Assembly: GCA_947476195.1 (NCBI GenBank)
Contig: CANJPT010000006.1
Coordinates: 1 to 64,000, forward strand
From: Lewinellaceae bacterium
Lineage (GTDB): Bacteria; Bacteroidota; Bacteroidia; Chitinophagales; Saprospiraceae
Length of the DNA stretch: 64,000 nucleotides
Direction of reading: 5' to 3'
Of the stretch, positions 34,148 to 41,798 are shown one piece after another. The first letter of the stretch is position 1. Each line of letters opens with the position of its first letter. The notes under the pieces are model-generated. The model had not been told where the DNA came from, made no database searches, and saw only the letters and a list, made by a program, of their open reading frames with translations. Made by a program: the position numbers and the translations under genes.

Positions 34148-34450
34148 AGGAGTGTAATAAGATAGGCGGTAAGCGCCGATTATTTCGGCGGCGAATATGA
34201 CGCGCCTTACTTGCAGTGTATTACCAGATTCGAGGAAAGAAGGCTTTTTACTGACAAAAAGCACAAAAAAGCCGGATTTTTACTTTGACCAGGTCGGATT
34301 AAATTGAAACAGGAGAACCGGAAAATATAAAATCGCGCAACGAGATCCAAAGCGGGCCAAAATCTCCCCTTTTTTGGATCAAGCACCTCGTGATTTTATT
34401 TTTTCCTGTTCTCCTGTTTAAATAAATGCCAGAAAACCAACGATTTGGCT
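34148..34450. other. Intergenic region with long inverted repeat
   Basis: This 303-bp stretch has no gene. Its right third is the inverted repeat at 34307-34419; the left part is probably the old promoter region of the decayed ABC locus. Confidence 0.6.
34307..34419. repeat. 113-bp interrupted inverted repeat after the CHRD gene
   Basis: AAACAGGAGAAC and GTTCTCCTGTTT are perfect 12-bp ends. Further pairing (GGAAAA/TTTTCC, AAAATC/GATTTT) continues inward with bulges. It starts 32 nt after the stop of the minus-strand CHRD gene, so it is a probable transcript-end structure or a small repeat element. Confidence 0.65.
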
Positions 34451-36250
34451 CTACTCCACCCGCACCACTTTTTTCAACAACATCGACGCATCCTTGCCGG
34501 GAATTTCGAGCGAAATCGAGTAAATTCCTTTCGGCAAATGCATGGTCTGGATCTCAAAGCTTTGCTCGCCTGTCACGATCCCTACGGACTGTGTCAGTGC
34601 AGGAATCCCCATCATATCATACATCACCAGGCGTCCTTCAAAAGCAGAGCTGCTTTTAAAAGTAACATTTAAGACCTCTTTGAATGGAACCGGAGACACC
34701 AGTACTTGCTCAAGATTTTCAAGTTCGCTTATGGCCACCACTTCCGGGCAGCTAAATCCACGGCGTACTTGTCCCCGAATTTCTCCCATGGGAAAAGATG
34801 GAGAGGCAATTTGCACGTACGTGCCGCTATTTTCGATAATTGGGCCCAGTACAGCCATGATTTCATGTGAGCCTTCGATCACCGGAGCCGTTAATGGTGT
34901 AGAATGAAAAGCCGTTCCATTTGCACCAAACACACCTTGGGCAAAGTAACCATCAATAGGCACTCCTGATAAACCCTCTGATATGACTTTATAGTGGAGG
35001 TAGCAATTGGCCTGATCTACGGAAGCCACCGAAATCCCGAGTGCACTGCTGCTGGTGGGGGGCACCATTTGTATTCCGCAGAGGTCAAAGGCGTATGCTT
35101 TTCGAAGCGTGTTTTTCATTACCCCTCTAATCTCTCCAATGGGGTATGTAGTAGTTGGTACATTGACGTACAGGCGGCCCTGGGCAAAATCGGTCAATTG
35201 AGCATCCGTAATTTTGTATTTTTTGGTATAAAGCCCTGGGCTGGTAGTAGGATCCAATGTTACCAATTCAGGACCTATTGCCCCTGGATTCCCAATGTGG
35301 ATCTTTGCTGTAGTGGTTGTTATGTTATTGATAAAAGCAGTGGTCGTGAGGCTGTCCAGGGTGCCATTTAGAACGGAAGTACTCCATCCGAAACCTGGTG
35401 AAAGTGGAACTGGAGGAGGTACTTGTCCCCCATATATCGGGGCAGAAGAGCCAAAATATCCTACGTGTTTAAGTTTTCCCTTAATCTCTCCGTTTGGAAA
35501 ATTAACGGTTTTTATCACAATATCATAGGCCCCTTCCCGGGCTTTTCTCAGAAAATCCGGGTCAATTGTATCCAACGCTACTAAACCCTGAAGAAGGCCG
35601 CCAGCCATGCCGGGCATGGCAACAGCCAGGGCACCTGTCTGGTCATAAATGCCAACGCTGGTAATAGCACTGCTCAGTCCATTGAAAGTAAATGCGTACA
35701 CGAAATCTTCAGCACCTAAAGGGAAGTGTATGCCCCCGAATGCGATGGCGGTAGAATTGTTGGGTGGAATTGCCTGGCTACTTGTCAACAGTGCACTATA
35801 ATCTAGGTCAGTTTCACAGGTGAATTGGCCGCGAATTTCTCCGTTGGGATGCACTGTGGTGCGTATATCTGCGTAAACTCCGTTAATCAATAGGTTCTCA
35901 AGAAGAGCCGGCGTCACATCCAACTGCCCTTTGATGTGTCGCCCAACGATCGGCAGAAAGTCTAGCAGCACAGGGCCTGTCTGGCCGGTAATACCGAGGT
36001 GAATGGTAGCTTCTGTCACAGGGCCGTCCATGCCTACCAACAACCCGCTCACATCCACTTTTTTGCGGTCGGCGGTAAAAATCAGCGTTATAAGACATTT
36101 GGCACCGGTATTAACGGCCGGGATGGCCTCCGAGCCACTCATTTCGGCATGGAAGACCAAATGGGGGAGAGGCGATTGCGCTTTTAGTGGCATGGCCAAA
36201 ATGCCGGCAAAAAGCAGCATCGGAAGTAGGTAGTAGTTTGTTTTATTCAT
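34451..36250 (-). CDS. Secreted CHRD-repeat protein with T9SS type A sorting domain
   Basis: This is a 599-residue protein with the start MNKTNYYLLPMLLFAGILAM; the track ORF is 28 residues longer but has no signal peptide at its own start. Four CHRD-type domains can be counted from the repeated endings TVHPNGEIRGQ, TVNFPNGEIKGKL, TTYPIGEIRGVM and SPSFPMGEIRGQV. The last ~85 residues (LVSPVPFKEVLNVTF to VLLKKVVRVE-like end) are a type A T9SS sorting domain, which is cleaved on export. CHRD domains were first described in chordin; their bacterial role is unknown. It is an independent gene with a -7 box upstream. Confidence 0.87.
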   Translation of the reverse strand: MNKTNYYLLPMLLFAGILAMPLKAQSPLPHLVFHAEMSGSEAIPAVNTGAKCLITLIFTADRKKVDVSGLLVGMDGPVTEATIHLGITGQTGPVLLDFLPIVGRHIKGQLDVTPALLENLLINGVYADIRTTVHPNGEIRGQFTCETDLDYSALLTSSQAIPPNNSTAIAFGGIHFPLGAEDFVYAFTFNGLSSAITSVGIYDQTGALAVAMPGMAGGLLQGLVALDTIDPDFLRKAREGAYDIVIKTVNFPNGEIKGKLKHVGYFGSSAPIYGGQVPPPVPLSPGFGWSTSVLNGTLDSLTTTAFINNITTTTAKIHIGNPGAIGPELVTLDPTTSPGLYTKKYKITDAQLTDFAQGRLYVNVPTTTYPIGEIRGVMKNTLRKAYAFDLCGIQMVPPTSSSALGISVASVDQANCYLHYKVISEGLSGVPIDGYFAQGVFGANGTAFHSTPLTAPVIEGSHEIMAVLGPIIENSGTYVQIASPSFPMGEIRGQVRRGFSCPEVVAISELENLEQVLVSPVPFKEVLNVTFKSSSAFEGRLVMYDMMGIPALTQSVGIVTGEQSFEIQTMHLPKGIYSISLEIPGKDASMLLKKVVRVE

Positions 36251-36609
36251 GGTGAGGATGTGTTTATGAGCATAAAATTGTAAGGCAAATCTACTGCCTG
36301 TATCATTCTTTTTTAGGGATTTTTTGAAGGTCAATTTAGTTCTGGGATAAAAATTTGGCGTTTAAATGGAGAAGTTCGCCCTTTGTATCCCAATTTTCGG
36401 CATCCAAAGCGTTTTAATAGCCAATCGTTCCAAAATAAGCTGATTTGCACAGATTTTTACCCTGTTTTAAAACCATGCATCTGCTATGAAACTTGAATTT
36501 CTTCATTTTGATTGCCTGACCACTATCGTCTTTCTTTATGCGCAGTGATAGCCAATCGCCGGATTTTTTTGAGCGGCCAACAACGGTCTCTGAGAAAGTA
36601 GGTTGACGG
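36251..36609. other. Intergenic region, no gene seen
   Basis: This is the divergent promoter region between the CHRD gene and the glycosyltransferase gene. Apart from the -7 box at 36286 I see no structured element or frame. Confidence 0.5.
36286..36293 (-). promoter_or_regulatory. -7 box of the CHRD gene
   Basis: TAGATTTG on the minus strand matches TAnnTTTG, 35 nt before the ATG at 36250. No -33 TTG is seen. Confidence 0.4.
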
Positions 36610-37791
36610 ATGTACCTTGCAGCCTCATCTATTCTTCCAACTTTGAAGATTGCTTTCGACGCAAAACGTTATTTCAATAACACCACAGGCCTCGGTTTTT
36701 ATAGCCGTACCCTGCTGGAGGGTCTGCGCCGTTTTTATCCGGAACATCAATACTTACTGTATACCCCGTACAACAAGGGTCGATTGAGTTTGTCCAATGA
36801 CGGGATCCGTCTGCCAGATTCCAGGTTGGGGCGGACTTTCCACCCACTGTGGCGTAGCCGCGGGATTACCAGACAACTGAAGCGCGATGGCGTGGAAATT
36901 TTTCATGGCCTGAGCCACGAACTTCCATCCGGATTACATCATGCTGATATTCGAAGTGTAGTATCGGTGCATGACCTTATCTTCATGCGTTTTCCGAACC
37001 TTTATCCTGCCGTAGATCGGTTTTTTTACAAGCAAAAATACCGTCGCGCAGCCGAACAAGCTGATGTGGTCGTGGCCATCAGTGAACAGACACGGGCTGA
37101 CCTAGTGGAATACTTCAACATTCCCGCCCAAAATATTCAGGTCATTGGTCAGTCTTGCGACCTTGTCTTCGAACGGCTTAGTCTTAGGCATTTGCCTGGT
37201 CGATTGGAATTCCCTTTTGCCAAAACGGCCGGATTACCGGATTCAGACTACCTGATTTCAGTGGGGAGCCTCACGCCCCGAAAAAATTGGCACACCCTGC
37301 TCGACGCACTTTTTTTACTTAAAAACCAAGGTGTCCATGTGCCGCTTGTGGCCATTGGTTCAGGCAATAGTCCTTACGCGAAAGCACTGCAGGTGCAATC
37401 TAAACGGCTGGGAGTTCAAGTATATTGGCTCGATCAATATGTGCCAACACAGGATCTTGCCTTGCTTTATCGTCGGGCAATAGCATTGATTTATCCCTCT
37501 ATTTTTGAGGGATTTGGCATTCCAATCCTGGAAGCTATGACGGTTGGGATTCCTGTGGTGACCAGCAAAGGTGGCTGTTTTAAGGAAGTTGGCGGTTCAG
37601 CTGCACTATATGCAGATCCGAATAATGCGGCAGATTTAGCGCACAAGATTTCTAAGGTGCTTGATGGCGAGGTTCATGCGGAATTACGCTCTAAAATACC
37701 AAACCAAATTGCGCAGTTTTCTCCAGAAAGGATTTGTGCTGAATGGATAGAGGTGTATAGCGGTCTGATGACTTTTAGTCATTTGACGTAA
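36610..37791 (+). CDS. Glycosyltransferase family 4 (GT-B fold)
   Basis: This 393-residue enzyme opens with KIAFDAKRYFNNTTGLGFYS, the nucleotide-sugar transferase N-domain with its glycine loop. It continues with HDLIFMRFPNLYPAVDRFFY and the start of the C-terminal domain at ISVGSLTPRKNWHTLLDAL. The acceptor/donor motif with the E-x7-E pair is FEGFGIPILEAMTVGIPVV. Such retaining transferases build envelope polysaccharides or lipid-linked sugars. The donor and acceptor cannot be told. It is a lone gene, not in a polysaccharide cluster, convergent with the Rpn-like gene. Confidence 0.88.
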   Translation: MYLAASSILPTLKIAFDAKRYFNNTTGLGFYSRTLLEGLRRFYPEHQYLLYTPYNKGRLSLSNDGIRLPDSRLGRTFHPLWRSRGITRQLKRDGVEIFHGLSHELPSGLHHADIRSVVSVHDLIFMRFPNLYPAVDRFFYKQKYRRAAEQADVVVAISEQTRADLVEYFNIPAQNIQVIGQSCDLVFERLSLRHLPGRLEFPFAKTAGLPDSDYLISVGSLTPRKNWHTLLDALFLLKNQGVHVPLVAIGSGNSPYAKALQVQSKRLGVQVYWLDQYVPTQDLALLYRRAIALIYPSIFEGFGIPILEAMTVGIPVVTSKGGCFKEVGGSAALYADPNNAADLAHKISKVLDGEVHAELRSKIPNQIAQFSPERICAEWIEVYSGLMTFSHLT

Positions 37792-37804
37792 ACCGCTTAC
37801 CCGG

Positions 37805-38836
37805 TTATTTTTTTGTCAATTTTTGCCGCACTTGCTTAACAAAATCCTCGGTCATGCCGACGACCCCAGCCACCTCGGCATCACTCCAATTCGGAAATTT
37901 TTCTACAATTTTTATGGCAATGTTGTAAATCGTTTTTTCCATACCCTTCTCTATACCCTTCTCTATACCCTTCTCTATACCCTTCTCTATACCCTTCTCC
38001 AGGCCTTCTTCGTATCCTTTTCGAAGACCTTCTTCTTTCCATTTTTTTCCAAATATCTCCGGGATAGCGTCTATCCAATCGCGCTCCGCTTGGGGCAATT
38101 GCTTGTTTAGTTCTTTAACTTGAGCTTCTGTCATGTTACAAAAATTGAAGACGTAAAGCGTTAGGGTTTGAAGTAAGATGCCTTCACGGTCATTCCGGTA
38201 GAATGGCTTCCCAAAAGTAAGGACGTTCGGCCAGTTTTTCAGAGCAAATTTTTCGTTACGGGCAAACTTTAACGCCAGAAACAGATTTTTTAGGTATTCT
38301 GTCTCCGCTTTTTCCTCAATTTCCTCTGGTGCAATCCTATTCAAGTCCGTGAGCAAGTAATGGAAGTTTGGAATAAATGCTGCCCAATCTTTCGGTAAGC
38401 CAGGGAAATAGCTTGAAAACGCCTTCTGTTTCCAACCTTGTGCCCCATGATATACAACAATTGGAATGATAAACGAGAGCGGACGGTCGTTTTTCAGGTC
38501 ATCCTCCCAAATTTGCAATAGGTAGTCAAGTAACTGAAGGTGTATTGGCAGAGAAGGCAGGTAACTTTTATGCTCGAACAGGAATAGCATTCTGGCGGAA
38601 GCGCCGCTCGCTAAACGGGTTTCATACAATACATCGCTGAAGGAAATTCCGAATCGACCACTGACAAAGGAAGTATCAATTTTTTGAAAAATGGTGAAAT
38701 CTATCTGTTGATGTATTGACTCATGGGTGTAATGCAGCAGGTAGGTCCTAGCAATTTTCGCATCGCTGAAAAATGCTTTGAAAACCGCGTCGTGCGGTTC
38801 ATGGTCTTTTCTGCGGGGATGTTTTCTGTTTGGCAT
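37805..38836 (-). CDS. Rpn-family PD-(D/E)XK nuclease/putative transposase
   Basis: The protein has 343 residues. The N-terminus HDAVFKAFFSDAKIARTYLL and the nuclease core (SDVLYETR then LFLFEHKSY, giving the D...E-x-K triad) identify the Rpn/transposase_31 family, which promotes RecA-independent recombination in E. coli. The C-terminal part carries EKGI tetrapeptide repeats encoded by a 12-bp tandem repeat, then a helical end (VVGMTEDFVKQVRQKLTKK). The EKG repeats are common in this family and likely vary in number between strains. A single gene; the next upstream gene ends at a strong terminator. Confidence 0.88.
   Translation of the reverse strand: MPNRKHPRRKDHEPHDAVFKAFFSDAKIARTYLLHYTHESIHQQIDFTIFQKIDTSFVSGRFGISFSDVLYETRLASGASARMLFLFEHKSYLPSLPIHLQLLDYLLQIWEDDLKNDRPLSFIIPIVVYHGAQGWKQKAFSSYFPGLPKDWAAFIPNFHYLLTDLNRIAPEEIEEKAETEYLKNLFLALKFARNEKFALKNWPNVLTFGKPFYRNDREGILLQTLTLYVFNFCNMTEAQVKELNKQLPQAERDWIDAIPEIFGKKWKEEGLRKGYEEGLEKGIEKGIEKGIEKGIEKGMEKTIYNIAIKIVEKFPNWSDAEVAGVVGMTEDFVKQVRQKLTKK
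37941..38000 (-). repeat. 12-bp tandem repeat in the Rpn-like gene
   Basis: Five consecutive copies of ATACCCTTCTCT (the last with CC) encode EKGI on the minus strand. The unit is a multiple of three, so copy changes keep the frame. Confidence 0.9.
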
Positions 38837-38908
38837 TGGCGCGGCTGGTTAAAGCAACGAAGATAAAACGCCTTTATTTTAAAAACAAAATGTTTTAAAA
38901 TAAAAAAT

Positions 38909-38942
38909 AAGCGGTGATTCCGGGTTTTCGGAATCACCGCTT
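38909..38942 (-). terminator. Rho-independent terminator of the SPFH gene
   Basis: A perfect 14-bp stem AAGCGGTGATTCCG closes a 6-nt loop. On the minus strand it is followed by ATTTTTTATTTT, a typical U-rich tail. It lies about 40 nt after the stop of the gene at 38984. Confidence 0.8.
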
Positions 38943-38983
38943 TACTAAATGGAATTGTCGTTCCATCGGAATGTCAAACGGAA

Positions 38984-39913
38984 CTACCCTTTATGTTGCG
39001 CAGAAAAATCCATCTGGTTCAAGGCCATTAATTCCTTCATCGTTTTTTGCATCCCATCAACAGATCCGTCGAGGAAAATGATATTGCCCTTGCCATGTTC
39101 TGTGAAATTTTTGATTGCTTCTGTCCACATGGAGAACAAGATAACAGAGGTGTCAAGATTGGCAGTTTGCATTTCTTTTGCGGCTTGGCTCATACCCCGT
39201 GCAACTTCTTCACGGAAAAGTGCTACAGCTTGTCCACGCATTCTGGCGGCCTCACGCTCCGCTTCGGCAGAAATTTTGATGGCATTACCCTCCGCTTCAG
39301 CTGCTTTGGTCTTGGTGATCAGGAGTGCCTGCCCTTCGTTCTCTGCAGCAGCTTTCAGGTTGTTGGCCGCAACGATTTTCGACATAGAACGCATCACTTC
39401 TTCGTCGAAGGTGATGTCGTTGATCTGCAAATCGATCAGGTGAAAACCCCAATCTTCGAGCATGTGATCAATATTAACTTTTACGGCATCTGTAATTTCA
39501 CGGCGTAGCAAGAGGACTTCCTGCTGCTTTTTGGTGGCCACAAAAGATCGAATGCTGCCCTCTACTGTTCGGGTCAGACTAGCCATAAAGTCCCGGTCGC
39601 CCACAAATCGAAAGGCCACTTTTTTTACGGTCTCTTCCGCGTTATCCATGACGGAGAAAAGCAGTAACGAAGTAAAGTGCACATTGGCCTGGTCCACTGT
39701 CACTGCTTGGAAATTAAGTTCCACAGCTCGGTTTTGCACAGAAATGCGTTTGAAAATCTGCTCGATAAACGGAATCCGGAAATTTAAGCCAGGATAAAGC
39801 GTACGGTTGTATTTACCAAAAACTGTAGTGATAGCCACAGTACCTTGTTGTACGGTGACTAAGCTCAAAAAAATGAGCAAAAAAATCAATGGGATGTAAT
39901 AGAGTGTAGGCAT
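38984..39913 (-). CDS. SPFH/band 7 (stomatin-like) membrane protein
   Basis: The protein has 309 residues. One N-terminal membrane span (YYIPLIFLLIFLSLVTVQQG) is followed by the SPFH domain (TTVFGKYNRTLYPGLNFRIP to about residue 190). A long alanine/glutamate-rich coiled coil comes next (KAAAENEGQALLITKTKAAE), and a conserved end (IIFLDGSVDGMQKTMKELM). Such proteins form large ring oligomers at membranes and act as scaffolds for proteases and lipid domains (QmcA/stomatin type). No NfeD partner gene is adjacent, so it resembles the stand-alone QmcA group. It ends in a strong terminator. Confidence 0.9.
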   Translation of the reverse strand: MPTLYYIPLIFLLIFLSLVTVQQGTVAITTVFGKYNRTLYPGLNFRIPFIEQIFKRISVQNRAVELNFQAVTVDQANVHFTSLLLFSVMDNAEETVKKVAFRFVGDRDFMASLTRTVEGSIRSFVATKKQQEVLLLRREITDAVKVNIDHMLEDWGFHLIDLQINDITFDEEVMRSMSKIVAANNLKAAAENEGQALLITKTKAAEAEGNAIKISAEAEREAARMRGQAVALFREEVARGMSQAAKEMQTANLDTSVILFSMWTEAIKNFTEHGKGNIIFLDGSVDGMQKTMKELMALNQMDFSAQHKG

Positions 39914-40065
39914 AGTAATGATTTGAAAGTTTGATGTTGAGTAGCAAAGGTGATTGATTATTCAATACGGCGTGCAGTTTCTCCGACCAAATGACCTTTT
40001 TTGTGGTGTGAAAATCGATAAAATTTCGTCGACGGGAACAATTATCTCAACTTCGCCTTAAAATT

Positions 40066-41718
40066 ATGAATTCGATGCCTACCGACAAAATCCTATGTGG
40101 ATTATTTATGCTTTTCTTTACACAATTAGGTATGGCGCAATCGCCTGTTTATACCAGAGATGATACCTTGCGGGGCTGTATCACACCTCAGCGAGACTGG
40201 TGGGATTTGACTTTTTATAAACTGAAAGTAAAGGTCAATCCAGCCGATAAAAGCATTTATGGCTGCAATGAGATCCGTTATAAGGTACTAAACCCCGGTA
40301 AGTTTTTGCAGATCGACCTACAGCCACCCCTTCAGATCGAAAGAGCAGAACAGGATGGCCAGGCTTTGGGGGTTAAGAAGCAAGGGCGCAATGCCTATTT
40401 CATCGAATTGAATAAAGCGCAGCCGAAGGCCTCGTTGCAAAGTATTACCATTTGGTATTCAGGTATTCCTCAAGCGGCGAGAAATGCCCCCTGGGACGGT
40501 GGATTCAGTTGGAAGGTAGACGAGCAAGGGTTGACTTTCGCGGCTACCTCTTGTCAGGGCCTCGGTGCCAGTATCTGGTGGCCTTGTAAAGACCACATGT
40601 ATGATGAGCCTGATTCCCAGGCAATCTTTGTCACGGTACCCAATAATTTAACGGATATATCAAATGGCAGGTTACGCCAGGTAGTTGAAAATGACGACGG
40701 CACGCACACCTTCGAGTGGTTTGTGTCTAATCCAATTAACAACTATGGCGTGAATGTAAATATTGCCAATTACACCCATTTTTCAGACACCCTTCATGGG
40801 GAAAATGGCTTGTTGACCCTGGATTATTACGTTTTGCCCAAAAATCTTGAAAAAGCAAAGGTCCAATTTCAGCAGGCAAAGTTGATGCTTCGGGCCTTGG
40901 AGTATTGGTTTGGACCCTATCCTTTTTATGAAGATGGCTACAAATTGGTGGAGGTCCCATATCTGGGTATGGAACACCAAAGTTCAGTGACCTATGGAAA
41001 CTATTATTCCAACGGTTACCTCGGCAGAGATCTATCGGGTACCGGTTGGGGCCTTAAATGGGATTATATTATCATCCACGAGTCTGCCCACGAATGGTTT
41101 GCCAATAACATTACTTACCGCGACATCGCAGATATGTGGGTGCACGAGAGCTTTGCCAGTTATAGCGAAGGAATTTATACGGAATATCACTTCGGCAAAA
41201 AAGCCGGGGCAGCCTATATCCGGGGCTGCAGAGCTTCCATTCAGAATAAAGCCCCAATCGTTGGGAGCTACGGGGTCAATGCTCAGGGCTCCGAAGATAT
41301 GTATCCTAAGGGCAGTAATATGCTGCACACCATTCGACAAATTATTGACGATGATGTTCAATGGCGGTCGATCCTGCGTGGACTGAATCATGATTTTTAC
41401 CACCAAACGGTGTATGGTTCTCAAGTGGAGGATTATATTACGCTACATTCTGGCAAAAAGCTGGACAAGGTATTTGACCAATATTTGCGCCATACTGAAA
41501 TTCCGGTTTTGGAGTATCAGATCAAAGGACACAAGCTGAAGTACCGCTGGACAAATTGCATTGCAGGGTTTGATATGCCTGTAAAGGTGACTTTATCACC
41601 AGGGAAGTTCAAGTTTGTTTATCCGGCTACAAAATGGAAAAGTAGTCGCTGCGTATTGCCTAATAAAGATGATTTTCAGGTAGAGGAGAATTTTTATGTT
41701 AGAGCGAATCGCGTTTAA
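40066..41718 (+). CDS. Secreted M1-family metallopeptidase
   Basis: The protein has 550 residues. A signal peptide (KILCGLFMLFFTQLGMAQ) targets it to the periplasm or beyond. The aminopeptidase N-domain follows (DLTFYKLKVKVNPADKSIYG). The substrate-binding motif is GMEHQSSV in place of the classical GAMEN. The zinc site is HESAHEWFANN with the third ligand in VHESFASYSEG. It lacks the long C-terminal domains of larger M1 enzymes, as is usual for the short Bacteroidota group, and has no T9SS sorting domain. Likely role: trimming amino acids from exported peptides. A single gene, divergent from the SPFH gene. Confidence 0.92.
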   Translation: MNSMPTDKILCGLFMLFFTQLGMAQSPVYTRDDTLRGCITPQRDWWDLTFYKLKVKVNPADKSIYGCNEIRYKVLNPGKFLQIDLQPPLQIERAEQDGQALGVKKQGRNAYFIELNKAQPKASLQSITIWYSGIPQAARNAPWDGGFSWKVDEQGLTFAATSCQGLGASIWWPCKDHMYDEPDSQAIFVTVPNNLTDISNGRLRQVVENDDGTHTFEWFVSNPINNYGVNVNIANYTHFSDTLHGENGLLTLDYYVLPKNLEKAKVQFQQAKLMLRALEYWFGPYPFYEDGYKLVEVPYLGMEHQSSVTYGNYYSNGYLGRDLSGTGWGLKWDYIIIHESAHEWFANNITYRDIADMWVHESFASYSEGIYTEYHFGKKAGAAYIRGCRASIQNKAPIVGSYGVNAQGSEDMYPKGSNMLHTIRQIIDDDVQWRSILRGLNHDFYHQTVYGSQVEDYITLHSGKKLDKVFDQYLRHTEIPVLEYQIKGHKLKYRWTNCIAGFDMPVKVTLSPGKFKFVYPATKWKSSRCVLPNKDDFQVEENFYVRANRV

Positions 41719-41766
41719 TTACATCGTCTATTTTTGATAAGATGCACAGCACATGGGCAGCAAAGG

Positions 41767-41774
41767 TACTTTTG
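41767..41774 (+). promoter_or_regulatory. -7 box of the TonB-dependent receptor gene
   Basis: TACTTTTG matches TAnnTTTG exactly, 24 nt before the ATG at 41799. Confidence 0.45.
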
Positions 41775-41798
41775 CAAGACAACTGAAAAATTTCAGCA

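Noticed and set aside
37941-38000. 12-bp tandem repeat as a regulatory iteron array
   Set aside because: It lies in frame inside the Rpn-type gene and encodes the EKG repeats usual for that family.
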